From the NCBI RefSeq assembly GCF_024679245.1, contig NC_090178.1:7626202-7690201 (forward strand): a stretch of DNA of 64,000 nt. Direction: 5' to 3'. The translations under genes and the position numbers were made by a program. Positions within the stretch are counted from its first letter, which is position 1. Each line of letters begins with the position of its first letter. Origin of the DNA: Pseudorasbora parva. Taxonomy: Eukaryota > Chordata > Actinopteri > Cypriniformes > Gobionidae. Under the pieces are notes generated by a model. That model ran no database searches. It was not told the origin of the DNA and worked only from the letters and a program-made list of their open reading frames with translations. Below are positions 22,520-35,410 of the stretch, in pieces.

Positions 22520-23231
22520 TTAAAGGTACACTATGTAAAAAACAAACAAACAGTAAAACTTAAAAAAAAACACTATAGGCCAATGTTATATATATATATT
22601 TTGTTCAGTTGAGGAATTACAATATCCCAAATGTTTCCAGCTATTTTTAAATCGTGAGAAAATAGCTATTTTAACCAATGAACCGGGACGTGTGAGAGAG
22701 TTGCTTGACAATTGCGTCATAGCTACGTTACCCTCGGTTTCCGCTTTTATTTTGCAGAAACTCTTTACTCTCACTGCAATGTGCAACAAGTGTAATAGCA
22801 GCTGCCCAGCGAAGTAACGTCATAACATCATTTTCAACACACTCAGATGTATCTAACATGATAAACAGAGCTGTGTTACCTGCGCTACTCCTGACCGGAA
22901 TAGGCAGAAATGGTGCTGGCGACCGTGGCATAACAAAGGTCCCTGCTCACGAGGCATGTGTCGCGCTCGCCTCATTAACAATCACTCTAGCGGCCTTGCT
23001 GAGCTCCCACAACACTTGGTCCTGCTCTGCTTCACACTACAGTATGTTATTAATTGCGTCCATGAACATGATTTCTGCCCGAGTCCTATCCCGATTCTTT
23101 TCCACCGGCTGTGAGGTAAAGACCACCCCTCCCCTTGATTCTGCGCTCACGCTTGGCATCATCAAACTACGGCTTTGTTTCAAACAGGCGACCTTTAGCA
23201 GATTAAAAAAAGTTACATAGTGCACCTTTAA
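22520..23231. mobile_element. TIR element, ends TTAAAGGTACACTATGTAA
   Basis: The left end ttaaaggtacactatgtaa is matched by the inverted right end ttacatagtgcacctttaa. At 712 bp it has no transposase. Open stretches on both strands (for example 22858-23220) do not resemble known proteins. Such ends are common in fish MITEs. Confidence 0.75.
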
Positions 23232-23372
23232 ATGTATACTTGGCTATAATAGAACATTACATAGTGTAAAAATACAAAACAGAATAATAGAATATTTGGT
23301 CTCTCTTTTTTATGTAGTTTATTAAACCACAAAAGGACTTTGCCTTAAAACAGCACTGAGGTGAAAAGGTAC

Positions 23373-23508
23373 CTGTAACCCGGACAGACAGATGGAGTCG
23401 CACAATCTTTCTCTTCATTAAGAACATCAGGACACTCCTGACCTCCATTAGCTGGCATCTGGATGACCACTCGATAGCGAAACTGTTTACTCTTCTGCCC
23501 ATTCAGAC
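23373..23508 (-). CDS. thsd7a: thsd7a exon: second half of TSP1 repeat
   Basis: This 136-nt exon (phase 1 to 2) encodes GLNGQKSKQFRYRVVIQMPA, NGGQECPDVLNEEKDCATPS and VCPGYR. It matches the human stretch RKQSRHRVIIQLPANGGRDC and EEKACEAP in order and spacing. The R-x-R-x-V-I-Q strand, N-G-G-x-x-C-P turn and closing cysteines complete the TSP1 repeat opened in the exon at 23929-24044. The acceptor ctatctaacag is formed by the end of the TCTA repeat, so the microsatellite supplies the pyrimidine tract. The donor is ACAG|gtacct, and the split arginine is completed by the next exon (Tyr-Arg-Trp). Confidence 0.94.
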
Positions 23509-23928
<420 letters not shown>

Positions 23929-24044
23929 CTCCTTCACAGGATGTGGGACACTCTGTCCATTCACTGAAGGGTGTGACTATACAGTCTCTCTTACAGGGCA
24001 GCAGACAGGGTCGCACTGACTCTGGCCGTGGGGCTTCAGGACAT
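23929..24044 (-). CDS. thsd7a: thsd7a exon: TSP1 start just before the GATA intron
   Basis: This 116-nt exon (phase 2 to 1) encodes CPEAPRPESVRPCLLPCKRD, CIVTPFSEWTECPTSCEGG after completing a lysine. Human THSD7A has CPESLRPETVRPCLLPCKKD and CIVTPYSDWTSCPSSC. The C-L-L-P-C linker and the SEWTECP start place it at the beginning of a TSP1 repeat whose remainder is in the next exon. The acceptor is gtcttag and the donor GGAG|gtactc. The donor is followed at once by a TCTA/TATC tetranucleotide repeat that fills the whole 420-nt intron. The open reading frame runs through that intron without a stop. Confidence 0.94.
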
Positions 24045-25663
24045 CTAAGACATCAAACAAACAAACTGATTATTACCAGGACAGAGGACACTCAGTGCAA
24101 GAACATGAGACTAACATGTTATCTGATTAAAGAAACAGGTGGATGAAGAGCACTTTAAACAAAGACCCAACTGTAAACTGAACATTGGTCTGGGGAGTTC
24201 TCTGCATTTCTACTGCACAAGAGGCGTGATAAACGAGCATCATTTGAATAACTCTGTACGCAATTAAATAGTCCTTCAACTAATCAAACCACAAGAGGTG
24301 TGATCAACAGGCAACGACCCATCGTTTCTCTATCCGTCATCGTGTTAAACCATAGACCGTAAAAAAATATGGACGACTCGACATCATCCGTTTCCGCTTG
24401 CCATATTTGAAGCTTTCAGGCGGTGGGTGCACGGCGCTGACATCTTGGGACCGAGTCTGCGCAGTAGCGATTTCGGGACCGGAGTTGCGCAGTAGAGCGC
24501 AGGAAGTAGAGCAGGAAGTACAGCTGCGATATCAAAAGCCCGCCCACACTCTCGCAGATGCAGAACAATTAATTATGTTGGTGTAAAATAAACAGTTATG
24601 GAAATGTAGAAATTAAAGCTAAAGCTCTAATCTGCTCCCAAAAATTTCGAAAAAAGTCCGTTAGTGCCTCAGTGACAACTTCACTCAGAGAAGCCGTCAG
24701 TCTCAGCTGTCAATCATGACGTCACACACCCCGTTTTTATAGCATCAAATAACTAACTCAAACTAAACTTATTTTTAAAACGAACACCTGAAATGAAATC
24801 ATCGTGATGATAACTGCCTTCAGTGATATAAACTAACTTTGGGGAAAATTTTTTGAAGTGTAATTTTATTACTTAGTTTGCCTCGCGTCCATTAGAAAAC
24901 ACAGAGGGGCGGCTATACTGGGACCGGTCACCGGGGGGCGATCGATGCGCGAAAGCTTCAGTAAATGAGAGGGAGACTGCAGGCTTGTGTTAAACCCGCC
25001 AATAACGTGCCAGGTGGATAAGCCGGTCTGTGATTGGTTCCCGCAAAAGTCTAACAGAAGCAGGAGTCTTCAGCCAAGTCTACAGGTTTCCAGACTGAGT
25101 TGCCGGGCCAAATCAAATCACCAGCAGATCAGGCTGGGTTTAGTCTAGGTCACCTGCACACGTTGATTCAAACACTTCACTTTACATTTCCCTGTTTACG
25201 GCAACAACAAAAAAAGTCTTATACAGGATGTTTTCTACACTTTTGTAGCATTTTATTTTTCCTCCGAGTATCATAGACTGTTTTAGTCAAGGCTTTATCA
25301 GCATTTTCCACTCTCTCGGAGTCTGACCCTTAAAATGAAGCAGGCCATTTTTACTGCTGTGCTGTGGCTGTAAGCTGTATGTGGCTGTATTTTTGAGAGC
25401 ACACATCTTCTTTGCATGTGAAATGAGTAACAGCGCTGGGTTTCACACAAGCTGGAAGCCCAATTTAGTTTTTAACAGCTCCATCCTTCAATGACATCTT
25501 TATAAAGCTCCAATACATTGACTGGTTCACAAAACAATCTGCAATGCAATGCAACAATTCACAAAACTGCATAAGAATGGGAAGCTTGAGACATTTTATG
25601 TATCAGTTCAAATGGAATCAATTTAAAACTCAAACTTAGTCTCCACATGGCATTTATTCATGT

Positions 25664-26346
25664 ATTAAAGCAATAGTTTACCCAAAAGTGAAAATTACTC
25701 CATGATTTACTCACTCTTAAGCCATTCTATGACAGTCTTCTTTCATACAAACACAATCAGAGTTATATTAGAACATGTCCTGGTCCAAGCTTTATAATGA
25801 CAGTGAATGGCAGCCCAAAATTTGAAGCCGAAAAAAGTCCATCCTTCCATCCATCTGTCTGTCCATCCGTCCATTAATCCCTATAGCTCCAGGGGGTTAA
25901 AAAAGGTCTTCTAAAGTAAATCGATGGGTTTGTGTAAGAAAAATATCCATATTTATATCCATATCCAACTTACACAGAAAATGTAACGCCTCTCATAGTT
26001 CAAAACGCTTACGCTGCGTCCTTTTTAAGCAAAAACAGAAGGCAGTCTGGTGGAAGCTAGATATTTTACATTATAACATGTTAAACATGGATATTTTTTC
26101 TTGCACAAACCCATCATTTTGCTTCAGAAGGTCTTTATTAACCTTAATTAACCTAGATTACTTTTATGATGGGTGGATGCACTTTTTTTGGGGCTGCCAT
26201 TCACTGCCATTATAATGCTTGGATTAACCAGGATATTTTTTATATTATAACAGAGTGTAGTCGTCTGAAAGAAGAAGGTCATACACATGGCTTGAGGGTG
26301 AGTAAATCATGGTGTCATTTTCATTTTTGGGTGAATTATTCCTGTA
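25664..26346. mobile_element. Angel-like palindromic MITE
   Basis: The left end (ttaaagcaatagtttacccaa) and right end (ttttgggtgaattattcctg) are inverted, as are catttactcactcttaagcc-type and tgagggtgagtaaatcatgg internal sequences and the attataatgcttgga / ccaagctttataatg pair. Confidence 0.75.
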
Positions 26347-26805
26347 AAAAAAAAAGTGGGAACTTGCATAACGATACGAAGTCTTGCTTGCTTGACTTTA
26401 ACAGTATGAAGGTATGTTTAAAACAAACTTTTAAAAGGATAGTACACCAAAAATGTTTTTGTTGCAGTTTGTAGAATTGAAAAAAGAAGAAGCTATTTGA
26501 TATTTGAAATTGAACAAAGCAATTTGCTTTACTGTTTTCAGCCCCCATCTTCATGATCAGAAGGGCCATTTGGAATTCATAAAGACAAAGAAATGCTAAA
26601 GACCTGTTGGCCAAATGTGTGTCACAGCTTTAGTACAGTGGCGGAAGTTTGGTCTGATTGGTCAGTTTGAAAGACTCACAATAGGATTTCAGTCACATGG
26701 TCAGGTAAGAGATAAAAAGAAGGTTGTAACTGTTGCTCTGTCTCCTTTATTCTCTGGCTCTCTCTCTTCTTGGGGGCCTTCTCTATGGCTCTTCTCTTCG
26801 TTGCT

Positions 26806-26808
<3 letters not shown>

Positions 26809-26878
<70 letters not shown>
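26809..26878. repeat. (TC)n microsatellite
   Basis: About 35 TC units without interruption. Confidence 0.97.
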
Positions 26879-26880
<2 letters not shown>

Positions 26881-28960
26881 AACATTCTATTCATTGTTGG
26901 GTACGATTAATGGTATAAACATTTTTATCAGCTCATACATATATTTTGTAACTATTTTAAGTGTAACCATAACCAGATTTTGTCATTAAATTCTTTCTAT
27001 TACAAATCATGTGCTATTCAGTTTTGACTTTGATATTATTTGACACATATACATTATATTTGACATATTTTACTATTGTAACTGCGCTTATTTCAGTTGT
27101 TGGTATAAGTTGCAGTAGATGTTGGTAATAGACGCGAAAATGTACAGTTTTTAACAATCATGCTGACACACACAAAAAAATGTATTCATTGGGCAACCCC
27201 GCAAAGAAGCTTGAACGACTGTAGGCGATCCACCCTTACAAATTACTCATACTTCTGCCGATCCAAACCTGTGAAACTGACTTTCTTCTATATACACATA
27301 CAATAAAATATATTTTGAACACAACTGGGGTTCAAACAACACTGGAGCCCATTTACTTTTGATTGTATGAACAAAACAAAACAAAAACAGACATTTTTCT
27401 AAATATATTGCTAATGGTGTTAATCTTGTGAACTTTCCCTTTAAGCCATTTCAAAACATATGCATTCAATAAATATTAAGATACTGTGTATATCATTAAA
27501 AGGCCGAAAAATATCAAGATTTTTTAGCTTCAGTATATTGCCCAGCCCTACTCCGTACAATGGATTACATCAGAATCCTTTTTGAGCAAGGCTCAGCAGC
27601 ATCTGTAGCACAACAATGCTTCTTTTTTTTCCAATCCTATTTTCCCTGCTCCTCGGTTGCATTATGTACCAGCCAGACGAGGCAGATAAGGCCTCACATT
27701 CTGTTACAGTAGTCAGTCACTGGGTAATACTCTTCTTTTATCACTGTTACAGCTCCTCAATTTAAGATCAGGGGTTAGTTTTAATCTGCTTCTGTATTTT
27801 AAGCACTGCTCCGGCTTGGTCGAATTCCCCTGGATAAAGATAAACAGGGATGCAACAGTCCACCAGAGGGGCATTCAGTAATCTGATCTTTGATCAAATC
27901 CTCCACTGTGAAAAGAGTCGCCATGTGCTTCATGTTTCATGAGGGTTTCAAAGCTGCCACAGTATAATAATGCAACAGATATATGAGGCCGATTTATTCG
28001 TAATGCCAATAGCAGAAGCGGTAAATCCTGCCATGGAAACAAATCTGGTTTGGGTGTGCAGGGCTCTCCTGGAGATTGGGTAAATTTCTGACAGAGCATT
28101 AGAAAAATGTCAAGACAGGCAATGCTTATTTAATGGCTAAAATGGTCATTCTTATCTGCTACAATTAGTTAAGAGTGCAAATAGTTAAACTGCAATATCA
28201 TATATAGAAATTACTTCCAAAAAATTTACCTAAATTGTTGCGAACCATTTTTGTTACGAACAGATTAAACTGGTATAGCGCTTGATAATGTTTCAATAGA
28301 ATCATTAAAAATATATATATAAAAAACATTTAACCGTGAGGAAAAACAAATGCATCGTTCCTTGCCCTCACTAAATTGTCATTATTTTTCAATTAGGATT
28401 AACTGTCATAAGCAGCAGCCTGAAGTGTGGGATCACATTTCCTTGAAGGTTTCACTGAAGTAGCTCATTAGTGTTTCTGGAGAAACTATTATAATACTGT
28501 TTGTGCACTGTTAATCACCCCTAATAGGATATTCCTTTAAAGTACTGCATTTTTAGCCTGACAAGTAGTGTGGGCGGAATAAAACATCCAGAAACAAGTC
28601 ATGCAAACACAACTTCTTCAACTTAAATAGGGAAATAAACGAAATACTTGAAACTTTTTGCCAAATCAGCAATTTTGATGACAAAGATAATTAATGTAGC
28701 ATCTTCAGCTCAAATGACATTATTTTTCAAACAGATCCAGTTAATATATTTGCTCTTTCTAGTGTGAGTATTAATATTTTGTTTCATTCAGTTCCCTGTT
28801 CTGGGTTGCCTTAGCTTGTTTGTTTCTATGGTTTCTGATTAGTTATGCACCTGTTTTTGTTCCAGTTAATACAATTATCCTATGTATTCAAGCCCTTAGT
28901 TTTCTAAAGCCACTCAGCTGTTTCACTGTAATATTAATACCATGGTGAAAAACTGCCATA

Positions 28961-29576
28961 TAGACTTTATTGGCAAAAGTTTTGAAATGTCTCATGCACA
29001 TTAGCTTTAATGAGATCCTGTTCTTAATCGATTGTTTTATGGACCTTGCTTAGTGCACTGGTTGTGGTCATGTTGGAACAGGAAGGGGCCATTCCCAAAC
29101 CGTCCCTACAAAGTTGGGAGCATGAAATTGTCCAACATGTCTTGGTATGCTAAACCCTTAAGGGTTTCTTTTACTGGAACTAAGGGGCCAAGCCCAAGCC
29201 TTGAAAAACAACCCCACACCATAATCCCCCCTCCACCTAACTTTACACCAAACTTTACATTCGGCACAATGCAGTCAGGCAAGTATTGTTCTCCTGTCAA
29301 CTTCCAAACCCAGACTCATCCATTGGATTCCCAGACAGAGTGATTTTAGGTGGCCTGTTGCTGTTGTTCCCAATTTCTTATACTTTTTTATAACACCACT
29401 AACAGTTGTTGAATATGTGGTTGTGAGGAAATTCTTTACAAATTCTTTCACAAATGTTTGTAGAAGCGTTTGCATGCCTAGGTGCTTGAATTTATACATG
29501 TGGCCATGGAGGTGATTGGAACACCTGAATTTAATGATTTGGAGGGGTGTTCCAATACTTTTGGCAATATAGTGTA
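28961..29576 (-). pseudogene. Tc1-like remnant (family 2)
   Basis: The terminal repeats tagactttattggcaaaagt and cttttggcaatatagtgta flank a minus-strand remnant with [17 protein letters not shown]. The N-terminal and C-terminal parts are largely missing or broken. Confidence 0.75.
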
Positions 29577-29999
29577 GACATTTTTAATAATATCTCATAA
29601 TTTGGCAGCAGGTATATTAGGCTGCTGTCACTTTAAGACCAGACACACAGATCCATTATACTGGTACACGTGTTTTCTTTTTCAACTGCTTATGTTAGGA
29701 AGGAATGGAACAGTGGTGTGCAATTCACTATTTAAGCGCAATAATCACAAATAACAAAAGAGAGAGAGAGAGAGAGCAGTTGGTATTGTGTATCTATTCT
29801 GTGGAAAATGAATCCTGGAAGCATTTCAAATATCTCAGTATTGATTGCACTTAGTTTATTATTTCAGATGCCTTTTTAAAAGACTAAAATTTTTAAATGT
29901 ATATATAATATATAAAAGTCTACCCGCCTAAGTGGCTAGTAGGAGTGAATTTTACACTCCACTGCTGAAATCCACCCGCATTTGGAGGGTGTTAAGGGT

Positions 30000-31205
30000 T
30001 TCTGTGTCAAAAATACACCTTCCGGTTTCTCACAAGTTTCGGAGAGTTTTTTTCGAGTATGGGTCGGCTTGACGTCGACAGAGCAGAAGGTCCTTGTATG
30101 GGCCGTACGGGCTCTTCTCCCAGAAAGGTGTGCGCGCGCGTGTGACTAGATGCACGACGCCCATAAACACTGCTCTCAGGGTGCAGCAGATCCACTAGTC
30201 CGTGCAACACGTCTGTCGCGCTGCGCTCCACTTTATTCCTCTGGGTGACATCAAGCGGCTTCAGCACAGCATTCCGGGAAGGCAGCGCTGCATTTGAACC
30301 GATTTGAATGCAGAAATTACGGGAAGCGTCACAACATACGCTTCGGTCGTGTCGCAAAAGTGGATCTCCATGGTCACTGTTGTCACAGGACATCACAAAA
30401 TCAACAGTTACGAAAGAAGTGTGTTTTTGACGGAGCGGTCCCAGCGATAAAGGTTCGTGGTCGTGCTTTAGAAGCAGGCGGTGAGTAAAACTGCTTCAAA
30501 TGTCTATGCTGTCGGCTATCGTCGTGTAAGTAAACATCAGTAAAAAACACGATCGTGTATAACGTTAGTTAATTCATCAATGGAGCATGCGATCTATGGT
30601 GTGTGTTTAAATACATTTGTTTAGCTGACCACTATAGGTGTCAGTTTGTTTATTGTAAAACCACCAAAACATAAACCTAGCGTTCTCACAAATTGCTGTT
30701 CTCTGTATAACGTTACACTAGTCTGATGTGCAAAACCGTTTTGCTTGCTACTGCTAAGGTTTAGTCGCATACAATAGTCCATAAACCGAATCATCTCCTC
30801 ATAAACTGCGAGTAAAGACACACAAATGTTGACAGGTCACTAAAAACAGTACATACCACAGAGACGGACGTCCTGCTGTTGTTGCGTCTCCTGTTCAATT
30901 TATTTCATCCTGCGGATCTGATTCTGGATCATATATGTATTAGTTGAATCTGGGTAGCGTATTCTTCTCCACGCTTGAGGACGTCACCTCTTTGTGCACT
31001 AGTCATTCTTTAGCTCCGCCCACACGATACGCCTCCAGCCGCTCTGTTCTTTTCCGGAAAGACTCGGTACAGCCCATATTTCTTTTATAAATATAATAAA
31101 ACTAAAGACTTTTCGGAGACATGAAGGATGCAATACTACTCTATAGGTACTCAAGATTGACATGAGATTGACTGAAACTGAGTGTTTCACCTCCCGGCCT
31201 TAAAT
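30000..31205. repeat. Composite repeat shared with 45463-46230
   Basis: The phrases gcggtcccagcgataaaggt, gcaggcggtgagtaaaactg and agctccgcccacacgatacg recur at 45970-46140 with small changes. The end gtgtttcacctcccggcctt resembles the terminus of the element at 591-1566. Probably one non-autonomous family with different deletions. Confidence 0.6.
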
Positions 31206-32689
31206 GGCAAGCCCTGGTTACAACAATAAAAACGGTCTCATTGTCGGGCTTCACAAGTCCAAATTAAATGTGCTTTGATAAACATGCAACATCTCATCTT
31301 CCTGCTGCTAAAATATCAAGCCTAAAAAGTGTGTGAAAGCTAAAGTATTCACGAATAATTGGGTGTTATGAAGTCTCCTCCTCCTTTTACCCTCTCAGTC
31401 GTGACACAGTGTTTTTTCCAGCTAACTCTTCATGATTTTATGATTTTGTCTAGAAAAGCTTCATAAAAAAAGTCTAAAAAACAACTAAACACTGTCAAAG
31501 CAAAAGATGAAACTTGAACTGCAACAGCAGTTGTCAGTTTTTGCAAGGTCTGGGCCTGAGCTCTAACATCGCTGTCTGTGTGATTGTGAGCTTTCTCTCG
31601 GTCTGACGTTGTGAGTGGCACAAAGTGGCTCAGGCAAGGAAAAGCTGCGTAAGCTCTTCCTGCCCCAGACCCGGGCACAAAAATGAGTCTAGACAAGCCG
31701 AGATATACAAAATGAATGCCGGTCTGAGTGAGGATGTGAATTTTGATTTTGCTCTGAGTCACATCAAATGCCTCTAAAGCCACAGACACAACAATTTTTT
31801 GGCATTGACAACTACATATAAATGAAGTCATTTCATTATAATTCCTCATTACACTGCAAAATATTCCAGCAAATAGACATCCTTGTCATCATGATCTTTC
31901 ATCAAAATGTAGCATCACCACATCGGACTTAAAATGTAGCATCTCCACATCTGACATCTGATCTCCACATCTTACTTTTTCAACACCATATCCAACCACA
32001 TGACTACCATCTGATATATGATGCCCATTTTTCACAATACAATCAATTTAGAAAATACATCACATTACAGAAGCCTAACCCCAACATATATAGAGAATAA
32101 ATGCAATTTCTAGCCCATTCTGAACATCACAAAATGGCTGGATGGCTACATCCATCTATTCCTTGAATTGGTAAAAAAGCTAGTGAAAAATGCTGTATAA
32201 TAGCTAAGCCATAATTTGTCTGTGCCAAAAACCCAGTGCTATTGTTTTCACAAAGGACTGTCAGGAGGACACTGTCTAAGTGGATCAATAATGTATTTTT
32301 AGGGGGTTTGTTTGTGCTAAGCCTCAAGAGGCCCCTCATCTAGAAGTGATTAAATTGCATTAAAGAATCAAGCCCTCTTAATTACTGCTATTATCATCAA
32401 TAGGAAATTAGGCAGTCTGAAAATGACTGTGCTAATTAGCCTGTTTGTGACTGTGCGTTTATTCAGCTTTCCGCAGCCTCGTTTGCCTGCAGTGGAATGA
32501 TAGGGTTTGTGAGCATGCAGACATCTGTAGAGCAATTACAATCTGCCACTCAAACACAAGCAACACATCTTCTTCTGAACAATTCTCCATCCCCACTGAC
32601 TCGAGGTAAGACCCACTCCATATGTGCTTCCATCATAATAACAGCAACACTTTACAACAAGGTTTCATTTGTCAACATTAGCTAATGTA

Positions 32690-32760
32690 TGTATGAGCAA
32701 TTCATTTATTTGATTGGGACACCTGAATTCAATGATATGGAGGGGTGTCCCAATGACAAT
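32690..32760. repeat. Family-2 Tc1-like terminal fragment
   Basis: The sequence tgattgggacacctgaattc, then gatatggaggggtgtcccaat, matches the right end of the copies at 28961-29576 and 58386-59169. Confidence 0.65.
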
Positions 32761-32762
32761 GT

Positions 32763-33881
32763 AGGCTGCTTCCGAATCTTGGAAAATGCTACCTTCGGAG
32801 GACACATTTCAAGGCAGGAAGGCATCAAGCAATGTCCGAATCTAATGTTTGCTTCACTTCCTGTCTCCTGAGAGACCTTCATCTGATCGATTTTTGAAGG
32901 CAGCATACATGTATCCTTCGCTGCCTTTGGTATCCCACAATCCTGTGCTTTCCATTCAGTGACAGTTGAGCTTGATAAATAAGATGGCGTCCGAAAGTTG
33001 CGTTTGCAGGTCAGTTTGTGTGTAAATGTATGTTTTTAACCAATATTTTCCCCTTCTGATGTAATTTCCAGCGATAAATGACTAATGTAGTAATTAAATA
33101 TGTGTTTCGTTCTCACCAAAGCTCTCTCTATTTTGCTGTCGATCATTAAAGTGTTACATTGCCTTAGGCCGGAGACACACTGCAAGCGTGGCGTTTCTGC
33201 TGCGTGTCAGCCGCGGGGCGGCTGCCTGGCGTTTTCTCTGTCTTTGCACACCAGAAGCGTGTCTGACGCGGCGCTGCTGCTGCTGGGAAGCCCTATACTC
33301 CATGTTAAATATAAATAGATTGTCTATTGATACAGAAAAGACAACGTCGGCAGTAGCCTATTGACCATACATATCTATGGTATTGACGGCAAACTAGGCT
33401 ACAGAATATTTCGTTCTGTATTGACAGGTTTAATATTTCAAATCGATAATTATGTTGTAGTAGGCCTATATCTGCATGTATGTTAACCTAAAGACTTTCA
33501 AACATGAAAAATGTCATTTATTAATATGTATTTGTGTCAAAATGGCATATAAACATCTTTTCCTATGCTATTTTGCCTAGAAACGCTTCCAACACGCTCG
33601 CGTGTCGCGTGAAAAATAGGCGTCTCCTCTATTTGAAGCATGCACGCGTTTTCCACGCGGCTGACGCAGGCAGTATGCAAGCGCTAACCGGTTAACATGG
33701 GAGCCGAAATAAAAACGGACACGCCACGCAGCCGAGACGCTTGCAGTGTGTCCCCGGCCTTAGAAGTTTGTCCGAAATCAGTTTCGTGAGGTGCCTTCAT
33801 GCACAAAACACTGCCTTACAAGTCACTGTCTGATAAGACAGCGAGGCAATGAGTCAGCTGCCTAGGTTTTCGGACGCAGCC
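32763..33881. mobile_element. TIR element, ends GGCTGCKTCCGAAW, interrupted
   Basis: The left end (ggctgcttccgaatcttgg) pairs with the right end (ttttcggacgcagcc). Inner sequences also pair (ctaccttcggaggacacatt; cgtgaggtgccttcatgcac). A Harbinger-type element is inserted at 33167-33759. Confidence 0.65.
33167..33759. mobile_element. Harbinger-type MITE with TTA target duplication
   Basis: The ends GGCCGGAGACACACTGCAAG and its near reverse complement (cgcttgcagtgtgtccccggcc) are flanked by TTA on both sides (33164-33166 and 33760-33762). 593 bp, without transposase. A 3-bp TWA target site is the hallmark of PIF/Harbinger transposition. Confidence 0.75.
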
Positions 33882-34034
33882 ATAGTGTATATAAAATGTT
33901 AATCTAAAAAATATCTTAAAATATGCTCTTCCATTATGAGCAAAATAACAAATGACTGCCCATTTTTACATATCAACAGCTATACAGTGTTCTGAAACGT
34001 AATCCGTCAATTATAACAAAACTTAAATGCTTAA

Positions 34035-34365
34035 CACTTTAGCATGGGGAACACATTAGTATGGGTACTAAACTTAACATACTAAACTTAACACTTTAGT
34101 ATGGGGAACACATATTCACTATTAACTACGACTTTCGCCTCAAAAACTCCTAATTACTGCTTATTAATAGTTAGTGAGGTAGTTTTTGTAGCATTTAAGT
34201 TTAGGTATTGGGTAGGCTTAAGGGATCTAGAATAAGGTCATGCAAAAAAAAAGCATTAATATGTGCTTTATAATTTCTAATAAACAGTCAATATCCTAGT
34301 AATATGCATGCTAATAAGCAACTGGTTAATAGTTAATAACTGAACCTTAAAATAAAGTGTTACCA
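34035..34365. repeat. Repeat with ACACTTTAGTATGGGGAACA
   Basis: The sequence cactttagtatggggaacac, then atattcactattaactacg, and aataagcaactggttaatag, then taaaataaagtgttacc, form a unit that I recognise as a common cyprinid repeat. The first line is duplicated (34036 and 34090). Confidence 0.6.
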
Positions 34366-34494
34366 CAAAAACTTTGCAAAAAGTTGTTGAAGGATGGTGC
34401 ACTGCCATCTACACTGGACCCAAAAGCTGGACCCACGTAAACATGTCAAAACATTCAGAGGAGGGAAAACAAAATGACCTTTTTAAAAGCTTAC

Positions 34495-34726
34495 TTTTTG
34501 GGCGGCACCTGTCCCACGTTGACTTTTACGCAGATGACCTTGCGTGTTTGCACGCCCATGGTGCAGGTGGATTTGTCTGCGCTGGAGGAGGTATTGAGGG
34601 TGGATGTGGTGGTGTCCTCCACACACTGTCCCCAGGGGCCCGTCTGCCAGTGATACACGATGCAAGGATGCTCATTACAGTTCCGCACCTCCTGTAGGGC
34701 GCTGGTGTTCGGACAGCCTGAACCTC
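34495..34726 (-). CDS. thsd7a: thsd7a exon: TSP repeat with YHWQTGPWGQC
   Basis: This 232-nt exon (phase 1 to 2) encodes GGSGCPNTSALQEVRNCNEH, PCIVYHWQTGPWGQCVEDTT, TSTLNTSSSADKSTCTMGVQ and TRKVICVKVNVGQVPPK. It finishes the previous repeat and carries most of the next. NTS occurs twice as a possible N-glycosylation sequon. The human protein has CPNSSALQEVRSCNEHPCTV and YHWQTGPWGQCIED. The stretch between VED and CTMG is serine/threonine-rich and is the least conserved part. The donor AAAAA|gtaagc splits a lysine codon, which is completed by the A that begins the next exon. Confidence 0.95.
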
Positions 34727-34954
34727 CTGCAAAAGCGTGAAGACATGCATTAGGTCTGACACGTGTCTACACTAAACTTGTCTGCCGTCATGTCACGCCA
34801 TGACAGCTTGAGCTTCTCCACACTAGAAGCGTCGAAGCAGCAAGTCAACTCAGGAGAAGACTTTAGCTACAGTAAAATGAAAGTGAGGTCTATTGAAAAT
34901 AATAAAAAAACAACGAGAAATACACTTTCCTTGTGTTTTTTTAAAATGTTTTTG

Positions 34955-35410
34955 AAGAGGTAGCTCATCTCAAAACTGCATTTATTAGATAAAAATATAG
35001 TTAAAATTGCAATTTTGTGAAATATCATTACATTTTTAAATAACCGTAATTCTATATATTTTCAAATGCAATTTATTCCTGTGATTAAAGCTGAATTTTC
35101 AGCATCATTACTCCAGTCTTCAGTGTCACATGATCCTTCAGAAATCATGATTTGCTGCATCAAGAAACATTTCTGATTATTATCAATGTTGAAAATGAAA
35201 ACACTTGTGCTGCTTTATATTTTTGTGGAAACCATCATTAAGTTTTTTTTTTCTCCAGGATTAACTGATGAAAGGAAAGTTTAAAAAAGCATTTATTTAA
35301 AATAGAAATCTTTTGTAATATTATATTATAAAATGGCATTATAAATGTTGATTACATTATGTTTTTGATCAACTTAATGCATCTTTGATAAATAAAAGTA
35401 TTAATATATT
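34955..35410. repeat. Fragment of the CCAGTCAAAAGT element family
   Basis: The body words catgatccttcagaaatcat and attatcaatgttgaaaatga match the copy at 2718-3505. The ends are missing. Confidence 0.7.

Larger units (their letters stand above)
19767..23372. other. thsd7a: thsd7a intron (3.6 kb) filled by nested repeats
   Basis: Nested elements occupy 20040-22020 and a TIR element occupies 22520-23231. The stretches 19767-20040 and 22021-22519 show nothing certain. Confidence 0.75.
24045..34494. other. thsd7a: thsd7a intron (10.4 kb)
   Basis: The longest intron of the window. It contains an Angel-like MITE (25664-26346), a CT microsatellite (26809-26878), a family-2 Tc1-like remnant (28961-29576), a composite repeat (30000-31205), nested Harbinger-type elements (32763-33881) and a repeat at 34035-34365. 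The stretch 24348-24920 (atagaccgtaaaaaaatatg, and others) looks repetitive but I could not define it. The stretches 26880-28950 and 31206-32690 show no clear feature. Confidence 0.7.

Noticed and set aside
22858..23220. A 120-residue plus-strand open frame
   Set aside because: It lies within a non-autonomous TIR element, has no known domain and is matched by an open frame on the other strand, so it is likely chance.
26676..26894. Arg-Glu repeat protein
   Set aside because: It is the translation of the CT microsatellite on the minus strand.
34526..34762. Overlapping minus-strand open frames near 34.5-34.8 kb as separate genes
   Set aside because: They are other frames of the thsd7a exon at 34495-34726.
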